NCBI GenBank assembly: GCA_026874595.1
Contig: CM049307.1
Span: 23,167,079-23,231,078, forward strand
DNA: 64,000 nt
Source of the DNA: Sipunculus nudus
Taxonomy: Eukaryota; Annelida; Sipuncula; Golfingiida; Sipunculidae
Reading direction: 5' to 3'
A program made the position numbers and the translations under genes. Under the pieces are notes generated by a model. The model ran no database searches, had not been told where the DNA came from, and worked only from the letters and a program-made list of their open reading frames with translations. Below, in pieces: positions 10,191-19,450 of this stretch; the stretch's first letter is position 1, and the number at the start of each line of letters is the position of its first letter.

Positions 10191-11729
10191 GTTGCACACA
10201 TTAAAGCCGATCCCCAATTTTCGCTCAACTGAGGACGTCAATGAGGGGGAGGCCTCCAGGGATCGCTCAGCCACAGCTAAAATCTAGTTTTTCTAATTCA
10301 TGGACATGTAACCACCTTACTTAAAATATATTGGTGTGAAATGCTTTCATATAGCTAACATTACTTTTTGTACTATATATTTACCTATATTATATTTTTA
10401 TTAAAGAAAAATGATTTTTGCAGATTTAAATAAACACCAAAATACGCAAGTAATGATAAGAAATTATTATTTAAGTTCAGTACGTCGAAATTCATATCAA
10501 GTAAAATCCTAAATGTATGACACTGTGATAAAAATTACCGGCACTGCTTTATAAAAACGAAAACAACTTTTAATATAATAAATACTTGAAGAGAGGCATG
10601 TTTACCCAACCTTTTTGTGCTAAGCTCTACGCTTTGTAGGGCTGGATTAAAAATTATTAACAAAATATTTTTGTTAGCGAAGTATATTTTGTTCATTTTT
10701 CTGTTGATTTACGTTCCTGTACTGTTTTAAACACATTCACTTCGAGATTATTTTAAATGCTATTCTATAGAACAAAACTGTGAACTAACCAACCCATTTC
10801 TGCATGCAAAATCTAAAATATGAAGGCAATATGCGTAATATGTTAGAAAAATGTAGATTTTGTTAAGCCCATACTACTTTCAAACAGCACTTCAGTCTTA
10901 ATTAAAGTCCAAATATATTTACAGGCAGTGTGTTGGACACCTTTTACTCAGAAGCCATGGAGTGCAGCGTTTATACTGCTGTGTACCGGTATATGTTTTG
11001 ATAATATCAAATGGCATCTTACTGTGTGACTATAAATGCTTCATTTTCTTGGTACGATTAATTCACATTTTGAGGCAAATCTAAGGTCAGTAAAATATGG
11101 TAATAATACATCATTACCAGTTAAAATGATCATGTAGGTATATGTTACTGCAGCTATAAACTTGTTTAAATTTATGTTTATAAGATTATGAATTAAAAAA
11201 CGTATTTTTAATGTTTTATGTAAAGCGCACGTATGGGGGGGGGGGGGGTTACATTTGAAAGAACAGGTTTTATATGCACGACCAAATTTCCAGGGGGTTA
11301 AGTATCGGATATCCTCAATTTATAAAATAACACCCACCCTTGTAAACTGATTTGGTGATAGAATGTTCGGCTCTAGAAAACTCCGAAACCACGATCTTGC
11401 GGTTGCTAGTCACATGCTTGAAATTTACAGGACCATGCTTTTTTCCAGTAATTTGATATTATTATACAAATTGTCTGGATCCAGGATTGAAGAAAACGCA
11501 ACAGGACTAACGAAAAAAACTTAAAGGAAAAGGTCCGAAACAGGGGTAAAGGCCGCAAACTGGTGGGAAACCCTTAAAAAATTTATGGTGGCTGACATGA
11601 TATCCGCTTCTGACATGTTATCATGACCGCATGATTACCAAATCTGCAACTGGTGCGATCACTCACGAGAGCAATACAGCATATATTCATATTACATCAC
11701 CCAAGACGGGCACCAAATAGAGCGAAACC
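10191..11729. other. AT-rich intergenic stretch upstream of receptor gene 2
   Basis: No gene is recognised. A 14-G run sits at 11,235-11,248. A decayed hAT-like miniature element (GGATCCAGGATTG start, about 11,477-11,600) resembles those at 30.5 and 57.1 kb. The promoter of the following gene should lie in the last few hundred bases. No clear TATA box was seen. Confidence 0.5.
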
Positions 11730-12207
11730 ATGAATATTTTAAGGTCAGTGATATTGGTCAAAGTTGCTGTTATTTTTTTGTCACCAAGAGATGCAGGCGC
11801 CAAAAACAAGAAGATCAGTGTGGGAGCACCCTCTGTGAATATGCATTTTGTAGTGGCCACTGAAAACAAGATCGTAACTGCCGATGGTTTTCCTTATCAT
11901 AGAGGTCTCGTGGACGTCATGAAAGAGCTAAGAGATGTGAAAACAAACATAGATTTGTCATCCACAGAGAGACAATGGGAAAGTCAATGTCAAAGAGTTG
12001 TTAACCTGCAGACGAAAATGACCAGTAGTTTCCAGGCTTTTGAAGAAGGTATGACCGCGCTGTTAACGAGCCTGAAGTCACTGTCTGAGACACGGAAGTC
12101 TTTGGCCAATGGAACAAGACAGCGGACAGACCGGGGTGTGAGAGTCGCGATGAGTGGAGACAGACATATGCTCACCAAATCAAAATCAGATCGCAGTAAT
12201 TACTCAG
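11730..12207 (+). CDS. Receptor gene 2, first exon: signal peptide and ectodomain
   Basis: The ATG at 11,730 opens a 159-codon frame ending at a GT donor (TACTCAG/GTAACG) in phase 1. Residues 1-24 form a hydrophobic signal peptide ending in DAGA. Residues about 60-125 are rich in E, K, L and Q with few prolines and look helical, possibly a short coiled coil. There is one cysteine (87) and two N-glycosylation sequons (NGT at 127, NYS at 157). No domain family is recognised. The next exon is a perfect transmembrane segment in the same phase, so this is the outside part of a type I membrane protein. The related tyrosine exon downstream makes it a likely paralogue of the gene ending at 2,285. Its function is unknown; a receptor role is inferred from the tail. 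Confidence 0.72.
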
Positions 12208-12339
12208 GTAACGGTTTGTATTATTTAATATTTTATTTTTTGTGTTATTTATTGATTTAGCATTTACAGTCACTATTATATAATGCTCCAACTGCCTTAA
12301 CTATTAATCAATATGCCTTAATTTATTAAATAATTGCAG

Positions 12340-12433
12340 GACAAAGTGGAACCGGGACAGCAGGCTGGGCGGTTACTGGGGTGTTGGTTGCCTTGTTTCT
12401 CGTGACCCTGTGCGGGGTCATGTACTACTACAG
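12340..12433 (+). CDS. Receptor gene 2, transmembrane exon
   Basis: The acceptor TAATTGCAG joins in phase 1 to the first exon. The 94 nt encode a glycine-rich stalk, then a hydrophobic helix of about 22 residues containing VTGVLVALFLVTLCGVM, then YYYR at the cytoplasmic face. The most likely donor is CTACTACAG/GTATAT (phase 2); a weaker alternative lies at 12,451 (CCCAT/GTCGGT, phase 1). If translation reads through the donor the frame ends soon after, at TGA near 12,479, which would give a very short tail. The hydrophobic length, the stop-transfer YYYR and the phase match make this exon secure even though its 3' boundary is not. Confidence 0.75.
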
Positions 12434-12981
12434 GTATATTCCTCGCCCATGTCGGTACGTAATACTTATTAGGTTGTGACGACAGACGAAGTCATCTTAT
12501 ATTGGTGATATAAGTCTTTCTCTTGTTAGCTTTGGCAGGGTCGGATTTAGGGGGCGCCCCCCCCCCCCTTCGACCTAACCAAACAAATGTCGGGAAAAAA
12601 CTCATAGTACACCAAGTGTATAGAACAGTTACAACGTATTTTTTTATTATAATGCATTTAAGCGACCCCAGGTTGCACGATTACAACCTAAATTTTCAAA
12701 AAAAAAAAAAATCCATAACCTACTCCCATTTTGCTTATGGGAAAATATTGGGCCGATGCTAGATTCAAAAACTCCAATAGAGAAGCAAGCATATATGTAA
12801 AAAAAAATTAGCGAGACCGCGATGGGCTTTTATAGACACCCCGTAATATATATTATATCATATTATAGTATATACATATATATATTGAAGCCTTCCAGAT
12901 GTTCCCTGTGAAGGGAAAATTACTTTTCTCGACATGCGTTGTACCTGTTTCACTGATTATACTTCACTGATTTCTTTACTT

Positions 12982-13002
12982 TCAGACGCTCTTCTTAATC
13001 TG
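12982..13002 (+). other. Candidate 17-nt microexon with in-frame stop
   Basis: A strong acceptor (CTTTACTTTCAG) and a strong donor (CTG/GTGAGT) enclose only about 17 nt, at roughly 12,986-13,002. Joined in phase 2 to the transmembrane exon it reads RRSS and stops at TAA. It could be a switch that makes a tailless receptor, a poison exon, or a chance pair of splice-like sites. Exact edges are approximate. Confidence 0.25.
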
Positions 13003-13139
13003 GTGAGTGTGATCTTTTAATCCCCAATTTTTTTCTCCGTCATGATTGCGTAATTTTAAGCAAACTACAAACTTTATACGTAGCACTTTCACCATGACCC
13101 TTTATGCCATGCTCCCCTTCTGCAAATGCATTTTTACAG

Positions 13140-13171
13140 GAGTGTAGGCAGAAATTACGAAAGTGTCATGG
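13140..13171 (+). CDS. Possible tail exon of receptor gene 2 with NYESV motif
   Basis: The acceptor GCATTTTTACAG opens a frame that joins the phase-2 end of the transmembrane exon and reads RSVGRNYESVM. A tyrosine followed by E matches the other tail exons. If the exon ends at ATGG/GTTGCT it finishes in phase 1 with a G, exactly what the exon at 14,361 needs. The donor is weak and a 12-G run follows closely, so the boundary is doubtful. Confidence 0.3.
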
Positions 13172-13631
13172 GTTGCTGGGCCTGGGGAGGGGGGGGGGGG
13201 TCATACTCGCTGGCGTTATGTTATGTTATGGTAAGTTGTGTTATTTTCATCATAAAGAAGGGTACTTGTCTGTTCATGCCTTCCAATAGGAAGAGACTTT
13301 TTTCATTATTATTTTCATGTATTTCAGCATTTGTTTTTGCTGATGCATGCCGGTCGATCAGTTAAGTTCAATCGTGTGTCAAGCAAGAACAGTTAATCAT
13401 TGAACTTTTATTTTATTTTTATAGTTATTTTCTAACCATCAGTGTGCCTAAGTTCAAACTCTCGATTGCTAACGACCACCACTCATACTTTTTTGTTACG
13501 GAAGGGCATTAATTGATTACAATTGACTTTATAGTTTCCTCCATAATACTATCATGTACTATCAGACTTTAGTTACTTAATTGATTTTACATGGACTATA
13601 CAAAGAGTTATTATAACTAATATATGTACTA

Positions 13632-13810
13632 GGCACTCTCCGTGGCTCAGGTAGTGGATTCCGGTCGTGTCTGTTGTAGGAAACCGCAGAACCCGAGGAG
13701 AACCACCTGCCTTGGACGGGCCACTACGACCCATTCTTATAGCCATCGAAAGCGGAGAGAGTCGAGCGTTTTACCACTCGCCTGTTCAGGCTCTAGACCG
13801 TTGATATTCA
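13632..13810 (+). mobile_element. tRNA-derived SINE-like element, copy 1
   Basis: It begins GGCACTCTCCGTGGCTCAG, whose TGGCTCAGGTAG resembles a pol III A box. It shares several blocks (CTCTCCxTGGCTCAG, AACCACCxGCCT, GACGGGC, TAGCCA) with the copy at 17,745. A clear B box was not found. The 3' end is uncertain. Confidence 0.42.
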
Positions 13811-14360
13811 TCTTTCATTTTCCACTTCAACTGCATTTTGATAATTTTCTTTTATACCATTGAATACACCGCGGAAAACACAGGTGGAGTAACTTGAGAA
13901 AAAGATATTGTTGGAATATTGACCTGGTCCCGCGTTCATGATAATAAAAAAAAATTCTACCCAACGTATATTGACGTGTTTTACCAACGGATAGTTGGTA
14001 TTCGTTGGGCCAACGTATGAGACCAGCGTTGAAAAAGGAGATTGCAGGAATACTCATTTGAAGACTAAAAGTTGGTATTAAAGAATCTTTTCAAACACTT
14101 ATGCTGTTAAACTTCATTTCTTGTAATCCATGTGCTGATTACAAACAAAAAATTCTGAAATAGGGAACCACGCAGGGAACACCTCAAAATTAAATTTCAT
14201 TTGTCATTTTGCTAAAATCGGACAGGCGTTCTTTAAAGGGTTTAATGGTTAGGGGTCTATCTGTTTGCAATAATTATGCCAAAATTTTTCAGTCTATATG
14301 CTGGAATATGGTCATATAGTTAGCACGAAAGTTTCAAACGTCTTTCATTCCATTTTTCAG

Positions 14361-14411
14361 AGACGTTTGTTGAAAACAATGTTTACGAAATGTCATGTGA
14401 CGGGGACGAAG
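14361..14411 (+). CDS. Receptor gene 2, tail exon with YEMS motif
   Basis: The acceptor CCATTTTTCAG and donor GTAAGG enclose 51 nt in phase 1 on both sides, encoding TFVENNVYEMSCDGDE. It is a paralogue of the exons at 670 and 1,319: same phase, same acidic context, tyrosine followed by E and a hydrophobic residue, then an aspartate-rich end. The intron sequence after it also resembles the introns after those two exons (AATGAAAC..., then AAATATAAT..., then TTTTCAG). The phase-2 end of the transmembrane exon does not join it directly without a stop, so at least one exon between them is needed; 13,140 is a candidate. Confidence 0.58.
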
Positions 14412-14526
14412 GTAAGGCAAAATCACCCTTGCCACATAATTATTTGAATGAAACATGTACAATGAAAGGAAATATAATAATATAAAGCAATAACATAAAA
14501 AAAGGGGGAAAATCTTGTATTTTCAG

Positions 14527-14540
14527 ACTGTAGACTTTAA
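14527..14540 (+). CDS. Possible alternative last exon of receptor gene 2
   Basis: The acceptor TGTATTTTCAG opens a phase-1 frame reading DCRL and stop. It sits at the same relative place after a tyrosine exon as the candidates at 837 and 1,552. The evidence is weak on its own. Confidence 0.18.
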
Positions 14541-16499
14541 AGATAAAATTGTCCTTTTTTGCAATTATTAAATATTTGCTTTGACAAAAATCCGAAATAA
14601 TTAACCTATAGGTTCAATGTCTTCACATATTGTTTATGACACCGCCTCATAATGAATGATTGTGGTATAAGCATATTCTGCCCCTCATTCTTAAAACAGG
14701 ACCAGATTTATTGTGGTCCTAACCGGTGTCCATCAATGTAATGCCTGAAACACTTTAAGCCCATAATTCGTTTTCTAACAGAACCAGGAGCAAGACAATT
14801 TTACTCCTGTTAAATCATTTCCAAGTATGGCGTAATCCCTTGAATAGAAATGTCTGGTATCGGAGATGCCATGGGCTTTTACTGCACTGCATGGTTATAC
14901 ACTGCAGTTGTCCCATATCTCCTTTCTATAACTGCTGCTTTGTCCAGCAAGTTTCTCTGGGTTCGACCACTAGGCTGGGCGCAGAGCTAAGAATTAAAAT
15001 CAGACCCAATGGGAAGACACCAGCTCTCGTTGGTCTGATTCTTGGCCCTGTGCCAGAACCGATGTTAACAGACCAGCGAGAGTATGTTGCACGTTTAAAA
15101 TTTGGAGCTGGACGCAAAATGGGATGCGACACTCTCATTGGTCTGATTCCAGTTTCCCAGAAAGAGGAGCGCAGAGAAGCCGTATCCTCAGACGTTGGAC
15201 ATATAACATGCACCTTTTAAATAGGCCAAATTCTGGGGATTTCTTTATAAACATGCTACAAGTCTTGTTAAACGTATATAGCTCTCCAACATGGGACTCT
15301 TATTCACATCCATGTACACGCAAACGTATAAAGAAATCAATGTCACTTTACAAACGGCACACAAACGGAGAATAGAGTGCAGGTGACACCACCAGGCTTT
15401 TATACACGACAAAGCTGTTCATGCCAGATCTTTCATCATTCTGAATTTTGGAACGTTCCTCCACCTACTCTTGAGATTTCTAATACTATGCATGATTTTT
15501 ACCAAAAATGGACCTATTCAATGTTAAGGTCGTTCTCATTGTAAACTGGAAATATGCATTCTCAGGAATGCAGGCCCCCGCCATGTGGGCGGTCCTTAAT
15601 GTGGGGTACTCCGCAATACGTCTGTTCATTCGTTTAATGGCCCATATTCCCATGTTAACAACAAGTGATTGTATCACTTATTCGGTCCATATACCAATGT
15701 TCAGTCTAGTATGTGGACTGCATATTCGTGAATATTTCTGGATGTCATTCCTGGGACCGGATGTTGAGCCGGACCCACACCAAAATCTGATATATTTTTC
15801 ATTGGCCCATTCCCCAGGTGACCTGAAACTTCATAGGATTCTGTACATGATTGCGTGAGTTATGCTGCGAAGACATACACACGGGAACGAACTCATGCTC
15901 AATTAGGGTTATTTCTCTAATTTCAAATGGGTTTCTTCTCACCTATACCGTCAACTGATGGTGGTGGTGGTGGGGGGGGGGGGGGTTGTTTGTGAGGTCC
16001 GTCAGTATCCGGTTTTGTTATATTTCAGAGATATAATGTTAACACGGCACACTTGTCTTCCTGGCGTCCAGGAAGTGTGACCCATGAACCTCTGACTTTC
16101 ACTTCGAGTCACGTGAACCTTTTTCCTAACGCCATAACATAGTTGAATTGATCTCGCACTGGGAACGCACCAGGCACCCTTGAGCGAAAAAAAAAACAGA
16201 CTTAAATATATAGCGTCCTGCGCTGCTATCATAAATCAAGAGGGAGACCAATAGTTAAAATTAATGTGTGACTCTTGATTGCAGATCTTCTTGCATACGT
16301 AATATCGTATCTTGTTATATATGAAGTAAACACTAAACAGACACACTATGATCGTATAAATCCCTAAATATATATATATAAAACAGGTGAATTATTGATA
16401 TTGGGCCTGTAATTCGTAGTGGTTTCGCTAGAAAACTTTTGGAATCAGCCAAAATGAACTATTAACGAATTATAATACACACTGAGGCGAGTGACACAG
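14541..16499. other. Probable intron/intergenic DNA of receptor gene 2
   Basis: No exon is firmly recognised. A frame of 126 codons at 14,840 has no domain or splice context. A 14-G run lies at 15,972. At 16,285 an acceptor (GATTGCAG) opens a phase-1 frame of 26 residues ending THYDRINP and stop at 16,367. This is another possible terminal exon with a tyrosine motif, but it is unsupported otherwise. Confidence 0.4.
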
Positions 16500-17395
16500 C
16501 CATACTGACAGAATCCCGAATTCAAACAGTCATATCGACAGTATACCTTATTCTAACAACCATACACCGAATTCAATCAGCCATACCGATAGTATTCCGA
16601 ATTCTAACAGTCATACCGACAGTTTACCGAATTTTAACAGTCGTATCGACAGTATACGAAATTCTAACAACCATACCGACAGTATACTGAATTCAAACAG
16701 CCATACCGACAGTATACCGAATCCTAACAGCCATATAAACAGTACACCGAATTCTAACAGCCATACCGACAGTATACCGAATCCTTACAGCCATACTGAC
16801 AGTATACCGAATCCTAACAGCCATACCGACAGTACACCGAATTCTAACAGCCATGTCAACAGTATACCGAATCCTAACAGCCTTATCAACAGTATACCGA
16901 ATTCTTACAGCTATGTCAACAGTACACCGAATTCTAACAGCCATGTCAACAGTATACCGAATCCTAACAGCCTTATCAACAGTATACCGAATCCTAACAG
17001 CCATACCGACAGTACACCGAATTTTAACAGCCATACCGACAGAAAACCGAATTCTAACAGCCATACTGACAGTTTACCGAATCCTAACAGCCATACTGAC
17101 AGTTTACCGAATCCTAACAGCCATACCGACAGTACACCGAATTCTAACAGCCATACCGACAGTATACCGAATTCTAACAGCCATACCGACAGTATACCGA
17201 ATCCTAACAGCCATACCGACAGTACACCGAATTCTAACAGCCATATCAACAGTACACCGAATCTTAACAGCCATACCGACAGTACACCGAATTCTAACAG
17301 CCATACCGACAGTATACCGAATTCTAACAGCCATATTAACAGTATACCGAATCCTAACAGCCATACCGACAGTATACCGACTCGTAACAGCCATA
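16500..17395. repeat. 30-bp minisatellite, about 30 units
   Basis: The unit is CCATACCGACAGTATACCGA followed by ATTCTAACAG. From 16,581 to 17,390 there are 27 consecutive units of exactly 30 nt with substitutions but no insertions or deletions. The first part holds two full units and one 21-nt unit. As 30 is divisible by three, frames stay open on both strands (IPTVYRILTA on +, MAVRIRYTVG on -), so the long open frames are a by-product of the repeat. Blocks of units with TCAAC in place of CCGAC recur together around 16,851-16,980, a sign of multi-unit duplication. Confidence 0.92.
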
Positions 17396-17483
17396 CCGAT
17401 TACGTTTTGAGTTCCTGTTAGCGGACCTGTTGGTGTCAAATAATGACCTTAAGCACAATTTTTTTTTTAAAACAGTCTTTCAG

Positions 17484-17737
17484 CGCGGTCTATCGAATTT
17501 ACTTCATCTTCGACATCCATGAAGATCAAATTGACCTACAGGCTACAGAATCTACAGACCAATACGTACGAATTACGAAGTAAATCAATTAAAACCAGCA
17601 AGGAAATAACTGACATTTTGTTTCAAGGAGTGGTACATAGATATATGAAGAGAGAAGGTGATGGGCACTTATATATGCCTGATGAGCAAGAAATATGGCG
17701 TGAGAGAACGATAGAAAATTACAAAAAGTTATTATAA
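17484..17737 (+). CDS. Possible last exon of receptor gene 2: tyrosine-rich tail
   Basis: A pyrimidine tract and acceptor (AGTCTTTCAG) enter in phase 1, the phase left by the tyrosine exon at 14,361. The 254-nt exon stays open for about 84 residues to TAA. It contains TYELRSKS, HLYMPDEQE and a C-terminal IENYKKLL, that is, three tyrosines in SH2- or adaptor-like contexts within a lysine- and glutamate-rich peptide. This fits the tail of the receptor at 11,730 and, if right, would place the 30-bp minisatellite in its last intron. No homologue was recognised and the intervening exon chain is incomplete. A SINE-like element starts eight bases after the stop. Confidence 0.42.
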
Positions 17738-17744
17738 TTATTCG

Positions 17745-17925
17745 CTACACTCTCCATGGCTCAGATGGTGGCGTTCGGAAGTCTGTAGATGTGAACTTAA
17801 CCCAAGAAAACCACCGGCCTGAGACGGGCAATTGTACCCACACTAATAGCCACGCCGGGAATCACCCCTCAACCGTCCAGCCCTTAAATGTGAAACCAAC
17901 CAATAGCGTTCCGAGTCTTAAGACT
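17745..17925 (+). mobile_element. tRNA-derived SINE-like element, copy 2
   Basis: CTCTCCATGGCTCAGATGGT opens the element and matches copy 1 at 13,632. The shared AACCACCGGCCTGAGACGGG and TAGCCACGCC blocks follow in the same order. The 3' end is uncertain. Confidence 0.42.
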
Positions 17926-19079
17926 TTAAACGAATTACATCGGCAACAATTATAGCTTCCCTAAGAAATTCTCTAATCGTATAACATCATCATGTCTTTG
18001 CGCTCATTATTGATTAGATTCTAATTAGTTATTTCGCGAATGCAGTGATGTAGATATGAGCATCCCATGTATAACAAAGAGACGGTTTCACAATAGTAAT
18101 CCTAATACCTTCTAAATTTGACCATGAAATTCAATGATTTTAAATTTCCAAAATTTGATTTACTGATATACTTGTCGGTTGTCTTTTTTTTATAAAGTGT
18201 TTATGTTTACGACAACATGGTGCGGTACTAAGGAATATAATTAACTACAAGTCCATCAAATAAAGAAATACCAAGAATTTCTTGTTTTTTCCTATGTTTA
18301 GGAAAACAAGGATGAAATCGACATATTAAGCACATTTACGACAACCGTAAGATCTATACCCTTATCGTTAAAATGGTACTCTTTTAAGCTTTTTATACCT
18401 CCCGTAGGATGGACCTAATTTTAAAGTCCATTCCACTCTATGTGTGCGGAATCACATATAGGATTACATATATATATATATATAATATATATATATATCG
18501 TTACATATAGCAGGCGTTGTTATTTCAGTTTATTTCGGGATCCAGTTTGTGATCACTAACACCACGCCAACCCGAAGTCATGGGATATTTTTATACTTTC
18601 AGTTTACTACTTCAGTAACTGTTACACCCACTAAATCACGGTAAAATGTTTCTTTTAGAGTAGACAATGTACGTTTACCTAAAGCACGTGTATCTTCAGT
18701 AAAAGTCATGATTATACTTCTTCACGGGTGAAATATGAAATGAACGCTCTATTCCTTCAGAATTTAACCATCCTATTAGTGCCACAGATGTCCACCAGAT
18801 GTCGGGATCAGTCACCGTCTCTGTACTTATTTTGCTTGCCTGGTCGATATTACCACGACATCTCCCGAAATGCTGCTCCGACTTCGTCCCGGTGTATCCC
18901 GATGTCACCCCCATGTACCCGAGTGTCACCTCGATTCTACAAACATTTTTTAAATGCTCATAATTGCCCCAATGTGTCTGATGTCACCCTGATGTTACCC
19001 GCTGTTATTCCGATGTGACATCGGAACACATCGCGGTCGACACCGACGATGTGATTCCTGTCTTAACTCGGAGTAGGCG
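17926..19079. other. Intergenic DNA
   Basis: No gene is recognised. (AT)n lies at about 18,470-18,500. Around 18,880-19,030 short words such as GATGTCACCC and CCGATGT recur in a loose tandem arrangement. Nothing else is supported. Confidence 0.5.
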
Positions 19080-19450
19080 CTTATAACCTTTCGACCTTTG
19101 CGTACGCTGCACTCAGCTGGCAGAAATCTTCTTAAAGTACCAAAGGTTAGTATGAAAGTCGGTAAACGTTCCTTCCGTTTCATAGCCCCTAAAGTCTGGA
19201 ATTCACTTCCCATTACACTTAGAAAATCTCCAACTCTTGTATCACTTAAAACTAATTTAAAAACGTATCTCTTTCGGCAAGCTTTGGTAAATAATATGCA
19301 TCATTTTTTTTCTTGAGTCAGGCACAGGGAGTAGATTTCCATGAAAGTTTGTGTGTGTGTGAGAGGGTGTGTGTGTGTGTGTGTGAATTGCGCTGTGAGT
19401 CCGACCATCGGACTTGGCGCTTTATAAATAGTATATATTATTATTATATA
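19080..19450 (+). mobile_element. 5'-truncated CR1/L2-like LINE, 3' end
   Basis: A frame of 72 codons contains RSFRFIAPKVWNSLPITLRK and LKTNLKTYLFRQAL, the conserved C-terminal block of CR1/L2-type reverse transcriptases. It ends in a 3' tail with a GCGCTGTGAG...GCGCTTTATAAATA layout. Only the last few hundred bases of the element were inserted, as is usual for LINEs. A (GT)n tract interrupts the tail. The reading frame of this small piece is intact, so it is probably younger than the copy at 6.6-10.2 kb. Confidence 0.75.

Noticed and set aside
12533-12720. Another hAT-like start (CAGGGTCGGATTTAGGGGGC)
   Set aside because: The left end is suggestive, but no matching right end was found, so it is not listed as an element.
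13104-13365. Overlapping frames through the 12-G run
   Set aside because: Glycine runs come from poly-G. Only the short NYESV piece upstream is kept as a possible exon.
14840-15220. 126-codon frame and an overlapping minus-strand frame
   Set aside because: No domain, signal peptide or splice context, and both strands are equally open.
16693-17439. Long frames on both strands over the 30-bp repeat (up to 185 codons)
   Set aside because: The 30-nt unit keeps several frames open at once on both strands. No start context, splice site or signal favours any one of them.
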